From an uncultured Lachnospiraceae bacterium (GTDB lineage Bacteria; Bacillota; Clostridia; Lachnospirales; Lachnospiraceae): a stretch of DNA of 64,000 nt. The translations under genes and the position numbers were made by a program. The stretch lies in the NCBI GenBank assembly GCA_905235745.1, contig CAJOMN010000003.1, positions 53,239 to 117,238 on the forward strand, read 5' to 3'. This document shows positions 36,822-45,934 of this stretch, one piece after another. The notes below the pieces were generated by a model that ran no database searches, was not told the origin of the DNA, and saw only the letters and a program-made list of their open reading frames with translations. Within the stretch, counting starts at the first letter, position 1; the number at the start of each line of letters is the position of its first letter.

Positions 36822-38594
36822 ATGAATAGCACAAATTCCAATATGAGACTTACGTCAAAGCTCTTGTTCAGGCTTCTGCCTGTGCAGATATTCCTGGCAC
36901 TTATAGGATCGATCAACGCGATCGTTTCCGGACTGTTTGCCACTAACTTTGTCGGCGTATCCGCGATGACGGCGGTCGGATTGTACAATCCCATCAATAT
37001 GCTGATATATGCACTGTCTACAATGCTTGTAGGCGGTGCGACGATCATATGCGGTAAATACATGGGGAAGGGTGAGCATGATAAAGTTCAGAATACCTTT
37101 TCGCTTGATATTGCCCTGTCGATAATGATTGCAGTTCTGTTTATGGTGACTTATCTTGTGCTCGGGCTGTTTGATCTGACAGGATTTATGGCAAAGGATC
37201 CGGAAATACGCAAATTGTTCAACGGTTATCTGATAGGTCAGGCGATAGGTCTTATCCCTCTGTTAGTCGGCAACCAGCTTGCGTCGTTTCTGTCTCTTGA
37301 GAACCGGATGAGAAGGACTACGATCGCATCGTTTTCTTATATAGCTGTTAATCTTGTCCTTAATTATGTCTTTGTTGCCCGGATGAACATGCAGGCATTC
37401 GGACTTGCTCTTGCGTCTTCCATAGGCCTGTGGGTATATTTTCTGATTCAGGCGCAGGCATTCCTTTCCGGAAAGATAGAGCTGACTTTCTTCGGAAAGC
37501 ATCTTGACTGGGGCGAGACAAAGGATATTGTCGTGGTCGGTATTCCCGGGGCAGCATCCTACGGCTACCAGACACTCCGGGGATTCATTGTCAATGCACT
37601 GTTGATGGCATATGTCGGGGCGGCAGGTGTTTCGGCTCTTGCTTCTTCTGACGGCCTTTTGCGTCTGGCATGGGGACTTCCCGGCGGAATGATGGCTGTA
37701 TCCAGAATGGTAATAAGCATTAGCGTCGGAGAGGAGGACCGGCAGACTCTTACAGATGTCATGCGCAATATGTTCCGGCGTTTCATACCGCTTATGTGTG
37801 CTGTCTGTTTAATAATAATCGCGTGCGCACGGCCGCTTACCCGGCTGTACTATGATGATCCGTCGGATCCTGTATTTATGATGACGGTATGGGGGTTCAG
37901 GCTTCTTCCGCTTTCCATGCCGCTGGCTATCATATACTTGCACTTTACCGTATACGCGCAAAGCGCGGGCAGGCATATACTGGTGCATGTTCTTGCCGCA
38001 GTCGACGGTGTTATCTCCGTTGCATTATTTACAGCACTGCTGATACGTCCTGTCGGAATGAACAGCGTTTATATCGCGAATGTATTAAACGGTGTTGTTA
38101 CAACGCTGATCATTTTCGGTTATTCTGTTGTCAAGTTAAAACGCATTCCCCGCAATATGGATGATCTGATGGTAATACCGGATGATTTCGGATTTGCCGA
38201 AGACGAGAGAATGGATCTGAGTGTCAGAAAGGCAGATGAGGTAGTGGAGGTATCGCAGGCCGTACAGGATTTTTGCCGCAGTCGCGGCATTGATCCGAGA
38301 AGGTCATATCTGGCAGCTCTGTTTCTGGAAGAGATGGCAGGAAATATCGTAGACCATGGTTTTACAAAGGATAGGAAAAATCATTCCGTGGATATCCGTG
38401 TAGTCCACAAAGACGACAACGTGATCATGCGTATAAAGGATGACTGCGTCCCGTTTGATCCGGCAACGAGAAAAGGGATCGTTGATCCCGAGGACATAAC
38501 TAAGAACATCGGAATCAGGATGATCTACAAGCTCGAACCCGATACGGAATACAAGAACATACTCGGTCTTAATGTACTTACCGTACGCCTGTAG
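36822..38594 (+). CDS. MATE family transporter fused to an anti-sigma-type ATPase domain
   Basis: A 590-residue protein. Residues 1-440 form a MATE-type exporter of about twelve membrane helices. The C-terminal 140 residues form a GHKL ATPase domain of the SpoIIAB/RsbW type: N-box EEMAGNIVDHGF, G1-like DDCVPFDP and G2-like NIGIRMIYKL. Such domains bind ATP and act as kinases of anti-sigma antagonists or as partner-binding modules. The fusion could tie transport to a signalling partner. The ATG at 36822 is chosen over 36777 because AAGGA precedes it. No STAS or sigma partner gene is adjacent. Confidence 0.85.
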   Translation: MNSTNSNMRLTSKLLFRLLPVQIFLALIGSINAIVSGLFATNFVGVSAMTAVGLYNPINMLIYALSTMLVGGATIICGKYMGKGEHDKVQNTFSLDIALSIMIAVLFMVTYLVLGLFDLTGFMAKDPEIRKLFNGYLIGQAIGLIPLLVGNQLASFLSLENRMRRTTIASFSYIAVNLVLNYVFVARMNMQAFGLALASSIGLWVYFLIQAQAFLSGKIELTFFGKHLDWGETKDIVVVGIPGAASYGYQTLRGFIVNALLMAYVGAAGVSALASSDGLLRLAWGLPGGMMAVSRMVISISVGEEDRQTLTDVMRNMFRRFIPLMCAVCLIIIACARPLTRLYYDDPSDPVFMMTVWGFRLLPLSMPLAIIYLHFTVYAQSAGRHILVHVLAAVDGVISVALFTALLIRPVGMNSVYIANVLNGVVTTLIIFGYSVVKLKRIPRNMDDLMVIPDDFGFAEDERMDLSVRKADEVVEVSQAVQDFCRSRGIDPRRSYLAALFLEEMAGNIVDHGFTKDRKNHSVDIRVVHKDDNVIMRIKDDCVPFDPATRKGIVDPEDITKNIGIRMIYKLEPDTEYKNILGLNVLTVRL

Positions 38595-38600
38595 TGAGAA

Positions 38601-40901
38601 TCATTCAACACCCTTAAGCGCGTCAACCATGTCGATCGTCTTGACTTTTCCGGAGAACATGAAGTTTACTGATATCGATACGAGAAATGTTCCGCCGATC
38701 GCATACAGGTAAGTCGGAAGATTGATGATCGGATACATATCAAGCGTCTCCGACACAGTGGTGCAGATTACATAGAGCATCCCCCAACCTGCATACAGGC
38801 CTATGATGATGCCGATAACGGTAAGCCATATGTTTTGCTTCTGAAGAATGTTTCTGATCGAAGATGATTTGAAACCGAGCACTTTAAGCGTGGCAACTTC
38901 ACGCGTCTTTTCCACGAACGAGAGAACCCCGAGATTATACAGGACTACAACACCAAGCAATACGGCTGCTATTACGAGTATGTAGACCATGGCATTCATC
39001 ATCTCAAGCGTTTCCGCGAACGAAGTTTTCATGTCTTCAACATTAAGGATCGATGATACTTCATCATCATCGACCAGGGACTTATCAACGCTCATGTTTG
39101 TAAGGATAGAAGTAGCCTTGAACGTGTATTCCATATTCTCGAACACGGAACGGGACATTGTTATTCCCTGGATCGAAGGATCCCTGTATATCTGAGCGAT
39201 TCTCGTAGTCTGCCATTTATCATCCCCGACGAGGTGCCATCTGATATAGTCGCCCTCTTTGACATCAAGGAGATTTGCCATCTTGTTTGTCAAGGCTACC
39301 CCGTTCTTGTTGAGTTTGACCGGGTTAAGGTTCTTATCCTGAATGTGGACGTAATTTCCGTTATCTATAATGGTTGCGGATCCGCTCTTTTTGGCTGTCT
39401 CCGATACGAACTCGACACTCGTTTCCATTATAAGCTGACCTTTGTATGCGGTACAAAGATCATAAGCATATCCGCTTCCGGCATCGGCACTTAGCATTAT
39501 CTTATTGGATGCGGTCATCAGCTCCCCGTACATCTTGTCAAGAAGTCCGTTGATGGAATCAAAACAACCGAAACCACATATGAGAAGCATCGAGCAGCCC
39601 ATTACACCGAGTATTCCCATAAGGCTTCGCATTTTATTTCGAAATACATCCCTTAAGTTCCACTGCGTGGAAAAATCAAGTCTGAGCCATAGTTTGCTCT
39701 TTTCCAGTGCGGAATGACGTATCTTTTTTGCTGCCGGAGGCCTTAAGGTTACAGCGGGGGGATCTTTTAATTCCTTACGGCACGATAAGAAACTTACAAG
39801 GGTGGATACGGCAATGGCTATTATTGTAGCGGTAACGTCAAGTTTTGTAAGCCTTCCCTTAAGATCAGGGACAAGGTAACTTCCCTCAAACATCCCGAGT
39901 ATCCACGGGGGAAGAGTCAGAAGTCCCAGCCATGTACCGGCGATACAACCCAGTGTACTTATAACGAATCCGTATGAGACATAGTGCATAGTAATGGATG
40001 CTTTTGAGAAGCCGAGAGCCTTCAGCGTTCCGATCTGGGTACGCTGGCTCGTTGTAACTCTTGCCATTGTCGTTACTATTCCGAGAAGCGCTATGGCTAG
40101 GAATACGACTGCAAACATGATCCCCATCGCCTGATGCTGCTTTACTTCGGAGTCAAAAGTGGCAAAACTTAAATTCTGATCCCTGTCCGTAACCGCTATA
40201 TCTTCACGGTCGAAGGCGTTCTCAAGCTTTTCTTTTATAATTGATATACTCTCATCATCGCTTATCTCGTCGCGTACATCTACCAGAAGCTGGTTATACA
40301 TCATATGTGCAGGGTCCGGATACATGGAGCTTGACATGAACGCAAGGCCGCACTTTGTATAGTTCGGGTACATTACATCGGATTCCGATACGTAATACAC
40401 GTAATCCGGAGCATCCACTATCCCTTTAACGACTGCATCTATGCGAAGGCTATCGATTTTTACCGTAATTGTATCGCCTATATGAATGTTGTTTGTCCGG
40501 GCAAACCATTCTTCGAGCCAGACACCCTCGGCCTCATCCGTATAAGGCTCCCCGTCATAAAGCATAAGGGTATTGATCTCGTTCGTATTCATGAAGTTGA
40601 TATACATATAGGCGTTGTCATATTTCTCCGCAGTCCCGGTAAGTGCTAGACGTTTTTCAACATTCTGCACACCAGTGACTTTTTTAGCAGTACGGACATC
40701 ATCATCCGAAAAGCCCGCGCCTGCGATCCATATGTCGCACAGGTTGTATTTTTGATAGTAATTGTTGACGGCCGTGGCAGCGCCTGAGCTTTCTGCGTCG
40801 AGTCCGCAGAAAACGAGCATACCCAGCAGTGACATCAGAAATATGGAAATGAATTGTGTTTTGTTCTTGGCGAGGTCACGCCACATTTTTCTGATTAGCA
40901 T
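38601..40901 (-). CDS. ABC transporter permease, FtsX/MacB-like
   Basis: A 766-residue membrane protein with two FtsX-type permease domains. An N-terminal helix (about 13-33) is followed by a large extracytoplasmic domain, three helices near 260-360, a second N-terminal-like helix near 425 with another extracytoplasmic domain, and three final helices (about 635-755). It pairs with the ATPase encoded immediately upstream, their ends sharing one base, and with an adaptor. This is a MacAB-like exporter or mechanotransmission system. The substrate could be a peptide, lipid or toxin. Confidence 0.9.
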   Translation of the reverse strand: MLIRKMWRDLAKNKTQFISIFLMSLLGMLVFCGLDAESSGAATAVNNYYQKYNLCDIWIAGAGFSDDDVRTAKKVTGVQNVEKRLALTGTAEKYDNAYMYINFMNTNEINTLMLYDGEPYTDEAEGVWLEEWFARTNNIHIGDTITVKIDSLRIDAVVKGIVDAPDYVYYVSESDVMYPNYTKCGLAFMSSSMYPDPAHMMYNQLLVDVRDEISDDESISIIKEKLENAFDREDIAVTDRDQNLSFATFDSEVKQHQAMGIMFAVVFLAIALLGIVTTMARVTTSQRTQIGTLKALGFSKASITMHYVSYGFVISTLGCIAGTWLGLLTLPPWILGMFEGSYLVPDLKGRLTKLDVTATIIAIAVSTLVSFLSCRKELKDPPAVTLRPPAAKKIRHSALEKSKLWLRLDFSTQWNLRDVFRNKMRSLMGILGVMGCSMLLICGFGCFDSINGLLDKMYGELMTASNKIMLSADAGSGYAYDLCTAYKGQLIMETSVEFVSETAKKSGSATIIDNGNYVHIQDKNLNPVKLNKNGVALTNKMANLLDVKEGDYIRWHLVGDDKWQTTRIAQIYRDPSIQGITMSRSVFENMEYTFKATSILTNMSVDKSLVDDDEVSSILNVEDMKTSFAETLEMMNAMVYILVIAAVLLGVVVLYNLGVLSFVEKTREVATLKVLGFKSSSIRNILQKQNIWLTVIGIIIGLYAGWGMLYVICTTVSETLDMYPIINLPTYLYAIGGTFLVSISVNFMFSGKVKTIDMVDALKGVE

Positions 40902-41689
40902 TACCAGCTGACCTCACTTGCATCTTTGGGGGTATCATTATGGACAACCGACTGAATCCCACCGTTTTTGACCCGTATTACCGTGTCGGCTATGTCGGCG
41001 AAGAAGCTGTTGTGAGTTACCATGACAACGGTTCTTTTCTTTTCGCGGCTCATGTCCTGGAGGAGTTTTAAAACTTCCTTGCCGGTATCGGTATCGAGCG
41101 CTCCGGTGGGCTCATCACACAGAAGAAGCCGGGGATTTTTGGCAAGCGCTCTTGCGATCGATGTACGCTGCTGTTCTCCTCCCGACATCTGCGACGGAAA
41201 CTGGTGGGCGTGCTCTGCAAGCCCGACGGAAGTCAGTGCTTCGATCGGATCCGTGGTATCATCCTTGATATCCTTCATAAGTGCCACATTTTCGTATGCT
41301 GTAAGTGTCGGGATCAGATTGTAGAACTGGAATACGACGCCGACATTCTGAGCCCTGTATCTGGTCAGCTGATTATCCGAATAGGTGGTAAGGTCTTCAC
41401 CGTCGAACATTATGTGTCCGCTTGAAGCCGAGTCCATTCCGCCGAGTAGGTTCAGAAGAGTACTTTTTCCGGCACCTGAAGGTCCGAGGATTACAACCAT
41501 TTCACCTTCGTTGATCGTAAGGCTTGCGTCTTTAAGAGCGTAGAATTCGTGCTCACCTTGTGAATACTTTTTGCATACATCCTTGAATTCGATAAGTGTT
41601 TTCGGTCCTTTATCATCATTTAAAGACTTATCTTCGTTAAGGTCTATTATTTCAAGACCGGTATCGTCTGATTTTTTCTTTCCGAACAT
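40901..41689 (-). CDS. ABC transporter ATPase, MacB/LolD-like
   Basis: A 262-residue ATPase of the lipoprotein/macrolide export class. It has Walker A GPSGAGKST near residue 74, signature MSGGEQQRTSIARAL, and Walker B LLLCDEPTGALD. About 30 extra polar residues precede the usual start. It drives the FtsX-type permease encoded next on the same strand. The adaptor gene lies seven bases upstream, so the three are one operon. Confidence 0.93.
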   Translation of the reverse strand: MFGKKKSDDTGLEIIDLNEDKSLNDDKGPKTLIEFKDVCKKYSQGEHEFYALKDASLTINEGEMVVILGPSGAGKSTLLNLLGGMDSASSGHIMFDGEDLTTYSDNQLTRYRAQNVGVVFQFYNLIPTLTAYENVALMKDIKDDTTDPIEALTSVGLAEHAHQFPSQMSGGEQQRTSIARALAKNPRLLLCDEPTGALDTDTGKEVLKLLQDMSREKKRTVVMVTHNSFFADIADTVIRVKNGGIQSVVHNDTPKDASEVSW

Positions 41690-41695
41690 TTATAG

Positions 41696-43141
41696 CTACC
41701 TGCTTTCGGCCTTTTGACCTATATTCTCGTCGGTTATCGCATCTGTTATGACCGTATCGCCGTTATTTAGCCCTGCAGTTACCTCTATGTAGTCGGGAGT
41801 CTGGGAGCCTATGGTAATGTACTGCTTGGAAACTTCACCGTCTTTTATCAGATAACAGTAATCCCCGTTATCGTCTGCGTAATATGCCTCGGTCGGGATG
41901 GTAAGCACCCCTTCCTTCTCGTTTGTGTGAATTGCAACATCAGCTTCAAGCCCTATATATACTTTGTCATCGGGCTGATCGAACCTAACCGATACCGTAA
42001 CTTTTGCTTTGTCGGAATCGGTTGCTTCGGCAAGCCTTTTGATCTCATATACCGTTCCGGTATAATCGTTTCCGGCAATGCTTATCTTTGCTTTTTGTCC
42101 GACCTCGATCTTGCCGATATCATATTTGGAAATACCGACATCTACCTTGATATCGTTGACGCTTTCGACAGTAAAGAGCGGTGTTCCCTTTGACACTACG
42201 CTGCCGTTCTCAATAAAGCTTGCCGTGACGATGCCATCATAGTCAACATAAACGCCTTCGGTCGCGCGTGTAAGATTCTCTTCGGCAGAGTTAACGCCAA
42301 GCTCTGAGAGGTCGTATGAGTTACGGAGCTGTTCTTTCTGATAGGAATTAAGTATCTGATTCTCATACGTGTTTTTTAGAGTAGATGCTTCGGTCCAGTT
42401 TCTCATTATATCCGACATCCAGTTACCGTTTAGAACTGTCTGTGCGTATTCCTCGGGGGAGAGAGTTGTGGGAGGAAGACCTGCCAGGTCTGCATTAAGG
42501 TCTCCGATGTCCTTGTTGAGTTTTTCTATACTTTCAAATGCCTCTTTTACTCCTTTTGGATCTGACAAAGCCTGCTTTTCCTGTAATTCTGCGGTTTTGG
42601 TGGCAAGCTCGGCCTGTTTATCCGCAAGATCCTTTTTGATACTGTCCGCTATACAGTTCACATCCCAGTTTTCCTGATACTGTCCCTGATTCAAATAATC
42701 ATTTGCCTGACGGAACAGAGCATAAGTATTTCTGTATATTTCAATATCCGAGGCAGCCTTGTTAAACTTGGCCTGATTGTTATTGCTTGCCTGAACCTGC
42801 CCGTTCATCGTGTTTTCCGCAGACTTTGCGGTAAGCACCGCCTGATCGCGGACGTTTAAGAGATCCTCGAGATCATAACCGACCACACGCTCTCCGGCGG
42901 TTACGAGATCTCCGGTTTTGAGTTCATAATAGTCAACGGGGGCTGTAACCGCAGAGTAATAGGTCATACTGTCTACCCCATGCACATCCCCCGTTGCCTC
43001 GACATCTTCCGATATACTTCTGTATCCTGCCGTATCAGTACTGTAGCTGTTGGCTTTACCCAAAAATGCTGTCATTGTCAGTCCGGCTCCGGTAAGGACG
43101 GCAGCACCTGTGATACCTGCGATTAGTCTTTTGTATTTCAT
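41696..43141 (-). CDS. Efflux adaptor protein, MacA/HlyD-like
   Basis: A 481-residue membrane-anchored adaptor. A signal-anchor (about 8-28) leads a lipoyl-like half-motif, a long coiled coil (about residues 115-300, with many Lys/Glu/Gln/Leu repeats), the second lipoyl half (GVYVDYDGIVTASFIENGSV region) and beta-barrel domains. In Gram-positive bacteria such adaptors act with MacB-type exporters without an outer-membrane channel. It is the first gene of the minus-strand operon, has an AAGGAG site, and is divergent from the methionine importer. Confidence 0.9.
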   Translation of the reverse strand: MKYKRLIAGITGAAVLTGAGLTMTAFLGKANSYSTDTAGYRSISEDVEATGDVHGVDSMTYYSAVTAPVDYYELKTGDLVTAGERVVGYDLEDLLNVRDQAVLTAKSAENTMNGQVQASNNNQAKFNKAASDIEIYRNTYALFRQANDYLNQGQYQENWDVNCIADSIKKDLADKQAELATKTAELQEKQALSDPKGVKEAFESIEKLNKDIGDLNADLAGLPPTTLSPEEYAQTVLNGNWMSDIMRNWTEASTLKNTYENQILNSYQKEQLRNSYDLSELGVNSAEENLTRATEGVYVDYDGIVTASFIENGSVVSKGTPLFTVESVNDIKVDVGISKYDIGKIEVGQKAKISIAGNDYTGTVYEIKRLAEATDSDKAKVTVSVRFDQPDDKVYIGLEADVAIHTNEKEGVLTIPTEAYYADDNGDYCYLIKDGEVSKQYITIGSQTPDYIEVTAGLNNGDTVITDAITDENIGQKAESR

Positions 43142-43197
43142 TTGTAACTCCTTATATAATAAATACCTATACGTTTAAGTTAGTTTATGGTAACAGC

Positions 43198-43225
43198 ATT
43201 CTATCATTATGAAAGAGATTGTCAA
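43198..43225 (-). promoter_or_regulatory. Promoter for the adaptor-ATPase-permease operon
   Basis: On the minus strand a perfect -35 TTGACA (43225 to 43220) is followed after 16 bases by a -10 TAGAAT (43203 to 43198), with a start site expected about 50 bases ahead of the adaptor gene. Confidence 0.65.
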
Positions 43226-43240
43226 TATCCAAAATTGACA
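43220..43240. promoter_or_regulatory. Inverted repeat holding two outward -35 boxes
   Basis: TGTCAAT (43220-43226) and ATTGACA (43234-43240) form a 7-base inverted repeat with a 7-base spacer. Each arm contains a perfect TTGACA reading outward. A regulator bound here could affect both the exporter operon and the methionine importer. The plus-strand arm lacks a good -10 at normal spacing. Confidence 0.5.
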
Positions 43241-43362
43241 TAATGCAATTAAAAAGAGCAAATAACAATAGGCAAATCCTATAATGTATGATAGTATAAC
43301 AGTATTTGCAGGACAGATTAATAAACGGGTATTATTGACTCAACCTGTTTCGGGAGCATGAG

Positions 43363-44163
43363 ATGATAGAGATTGAAACAAAACATCTGACCAAGATATT
43401 TGAACAGGGAAGCGAAACGGTTAACGCACTTAACGATATCAATCTTGAGATTGAAGAAGGCGACATATACGGAGTGATCGGAATGTCGGGTGCGGGTAAG
43501 AGCACATTGGTAAGATGCCTCAATCTGTTGGAGAAACCGACGGAGGGCGAGGTGTATATTGAGGGGCAGAATCTGCTGACGCTTAGTGAAGACGAACTTC
43601 TGAAGAAGCGGAGAAACATAGGCATGATCTTCCAGCATTTCAATCTGCTGCAGCAAAAGAACGCACTCGAAAACGTGTGTTTCCCGCTGTATCTTGAAGG
43701 GGTCGGCAAGAAAGAGGCACACGAAAAGGCAAGAGTGCTGCTTGAGAGAGTGGGGATAGCTGATAAGGAACGATCATATCCTTCCCAATTGTCCGGAGGA
43801 CAGCAGCAAAGAGTAGCCATTGCCAGAGCGCTTGCAACGGATCCGAAGATATTGCTGTGTGACGAGGCGACAAGTGCGCTGGATCCGCAGACCACGGCAT
43901 CGATATTAAGGCTGCTTAAAGGGATCAATGCAGATCTGGGGATAACGATAGTCATAATCACACATGCGATGTCCGTTATCAAAGAGATATGCAATAAGGT
44001 TGCAATCGTTGAAGACGGTTATATAGTCGAAAACGGAAATGTGCAGGATATATTCGCCAACCCGAAGACCAAAGCGGCCAAGAAGCTCATACTGAACGAG
44101 TTGCCGGATGAGGATGTTGCGGATATCAGGATAAGCGGGGTGAAGGCATATGTTGGACAGTAA
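43363..44163 (+). CDS. metN: Methionine ABC importer ATPase MetN (short form)
   Basis: A 266-residue ATPase with Walker A GMSGAGKST, signature LSGGQQQRVAIARAL and Walker B ILLCDEATSALD, closest to MetN. It lacks the C-terminal NIL (ACT-like) domain that makes most MetN proteins about 340 residues and gives feedback inhibition by internal methionine. The following metI gene overlaps its end by 14 bases. Together with MetI and the lipoprotein it imports methionine or a related amino acid. No SAM or T-box riboswitch was recognised upstream. Confidence 0.9.
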   Translation: MIEIETKHLTKIFEQGSETVNALNDINLEIEEGDIYGVIGMSGAGKSTLVRCLNLLEKPTEGEVYIEGQNLLTLSEDELLKKRRNIGMIFQHFNLLQQKNALENVCFPLYLEGVGKKEAHEKARVLLERVGIADKERSYPSQLSGGQQQRVAIARALATDPKILLCDEATSALDPQTTASILRLLKGINADLGITIVIITHAMSVIKEICNKVAIVEDGYIVENGNVQDIFANPKTKAAKKLILNELPDEDVADIRISGVKAYVGQ

Positions 44164-44815
44164 TGTGATCGTAATGCTTCTCGAGGGAATAAGGGATACG
44201 CTTTACATGACGATCGTATCTGCTCTTCTGGGGTATGTGATCGGTCTTCCGATGGGTGTACTGCTTGCGGTCACCGACAAGGACGGTATCAGACCCAATG
44301 CGGTCATTTACAAGATACTGGATGTTATCTCCAATATCATCAGAAGTATACCGTTTCTGATATTGCTGATACTGCTCATACCATTTACGAGGGCGGTAGT
44401 GGGAAAGAGCTACGGTTCCACTGCAACGATCGTACCGCTTGTTGTATGCGCTGCACCTTATATAGGAAGAATGGTTGAGTCTTCCCTGAAGGAGGTAGAC
44501 AGCGGGGTCATTGAGGCAGCCCGCGCAATGGGAGCCACAAACTGGCAGATCGTATGGAAAGTGCTTCTCGTGGAGGCAAGACCTTCCCTTATCGTCGGAG
44601 CAACGATCTGTACGGGGACGATCCTCGGATACTCGGCAATGTCGGGAACCGTAGGAGGAGGCGGACTCGGAGATATAGCGGTAAGGTACGGATATTACCG
44701 TTGGCAGACTGATATAATGATAGTTACCGTTGTGCTTCTAATAATACTGTTTCAGATATTCCAGAATGTCGGAATGAAGTGTTCTTCGAAGCTCGACCAC
44801 AGGAAGCATATATAA
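44150..44815 (+). CDS. metI: Methionine ABC importer permease MetI
   Basis: A 221-residue permease with five hydrophobic segments, typical of MetI. The conserved cytoplasmic loop that docks the ATPase is visible as EAARAMGATNWQIVWKVLL near residue 123. The segment MSGTVGGGGLGDIAVRYGY near residue 165 is characteristic of the D-methionine/methionine family. It overlaps metN by 14 bases and ends 38 bases before the lipoprotein gene. Confidence 0.93.
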   Translation: MLDSNVIVMLLEGIRDTLYMTIVSALLGYVIGLPMGVLLAVTDKDGIRPNAVIYKILDVISNIIRSIPFLILLILLIPFTRAVVGKSYGSTATIVPLVVCAAPYIGRMVESSLKEVDSGVIEAARAMGATNWQIVWKVLLVEARPSLIVGATICTGTILGYSAMSGTVGGGGLGDIAVRYGYYRWQTDIMIVTVVLLIILFQIFQNVGMKCSSKLDHRKHI

Positions 44816-44853
44816 TAAATACAAAGGTAGCAGAAGAAAAGGAGGAGTTGATT

Positions 44854-45741
44854 ATGAAGAAAAGATTATTATCGGTTTTGATTGCGGGAACTGTTGCAGC
44901 GGCAACGCTTGCCGGGTGTGCAGCGGCAGCGGGTACTGCGGCGCCGGCAGACAATGCCGCAAGTGCGGATGAGAGCACCAATGAGAGCGCGGATGCTGGT
45001 TCGGCAGATGACAAGACTATCACGGTAGCGGCAACAAGTGTCCCTCATGCGGAGATTCTCGCCAAAGCCAAGGATATTCTTGCCGAACAGGGATATACTC
45101 TGGAGGTTACGGAGTTCTCGGATTATGTTCAGCCCAATAACGTAGTTGAGTCAGGCGAGTTCGATGCCAATTATTTCCAGCATATCCCGTATCTTGATTC
45201 TTTCAACGAAGAGCAGGGCACGCATCTTGTAAATGCGGGTGGTATCCACTATGAGCCGTTCGGGATCTATCCCGGACAGAAATCATCGCTTGACGATATT
45301 GCGGACGGCGATGTTATCGCGGTTCCCAACGATACGACCAACGAGGCAAGGGCACTTTTGCTTCTTCAGGATAACGGGATCATCAAATTAAAAGACGGAG
45401 TTGGACTTACCGCAACTGTCAATGATATAACGGACAACCCCAACAATATTGATTTTGAGGAGCTTGAAGCCGCTCAGGTTGCCCGTGTAAAGGATGAGGT
45501 CGCATTTGTAGTACTGAACGGTAACTATGCGCTTGAAGCGGGATTCTCCGTAGGAAAAGATTCCATAGCATATGAGTCGTCCGATTCGGAAGCTGCCAAG
45601 ACATATGTAAATGTCATCGCGGTAAAAGAAGGCAATGAGAACCTTCCGAAGATCAAGGCTCTTGTTGAGGTGCTCAAATCCGACGATATCAAGAACTTTA
45701 TCAATGATACATATGACGGTGCCGTAATACCATTTGAATAA
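44854..45741 (+). CDS. metQ: Methionine-binding lipoprotein MetQ/NlpA family
   Basis: A 295-residue lipoprotein: signal peptide with lipobox TLAGC, an Ala/Ser/Asp linker, then the NlpA fold starting TVAATSVPHAEILAKA. Recognisable parts include SGEFDANYFQHIPYLDSF near residue 105 and the YPGQKSSLDDIADGDVIAVPND region. The ATG at 44854 is chosen because AAAAGGAGGAG is upstream; an earlier in-frame start overlaps metI. It delivers methionine to MetNI. A terminator follows. Confidence 0.94.
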   Translation: MKKRLLSVLIAGTVAAATLAGCAAAAGTAAPADNAASADESTNESADAGSADDKTITVAATSVPHAEILAKAKDILAEQGYTLEVTEFSDYVQPNNVVESGEFDANYFQHIPYLDSFNEEQGTHLVNAGGIHYEPFGIYPGQKSSLDDIADGDVIAVPNDTTNEARALLLLQDNGIIKLKDGVGLTATVNDITDNPNNIDFEELEAAQVARVKDEVAFVVLNGNYALEAGFSVGKDSIAYESSDSEAAKTYVNVIAVKEGNENLPKIKALVEVLKSDDIKNFINDTYDGAVIPFE

Positions 45742-45789
45742 GAAATGGTGAAGAATGTTTACGTTATTCGGAAACAGCGGCACTATAGA

Positions 45790-45815
45790 GCCACCGGGAT
45801 ATCCCGGTGGCTTTT
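45790..45815 (+). terminator. Rho-independent terminator after metQ
   Basis: A perfect palindrome of 22 bases (45790-45811; arms GCCACCGGGAT and ATCCCGGTGGC) is followed by four T bases. It is a strong hairpin ending the metNIQ unit. Confidence 0.9.
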
Positions 45816-45872
45816 ATGGTAAGCAAAAGATTATATTGAGACTTTTTGCGGAATCGGTTAAAATTGTAATAT

Positions 45873-45881
45873 TGATATAAT
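45873..45881 (+). promoter_or_regulatory. Extended -10 promoter for the signalling operon
   Basis: TGATATAAT gives an extended -10 with a perfect TATAAT at 45876-45881, about 54 bases before the first HD-GYP gene. No convincing -35 is seen at the proper spacing. Confidence 0.5.
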
Positions 45882-45934
45882 GTGTTGTGAGACCGGTTGT
45901 AAGCTAAGTCTAACACCTGTAAGCGGAGGTATCA

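Noticed and set aside
43142..43362. SAM or T-box riboswitch ahead of metNIQ
   Set aside because: No matching conserved core, kink-turn or T-box sequence was found, and no terminator hairpin precedes metN.
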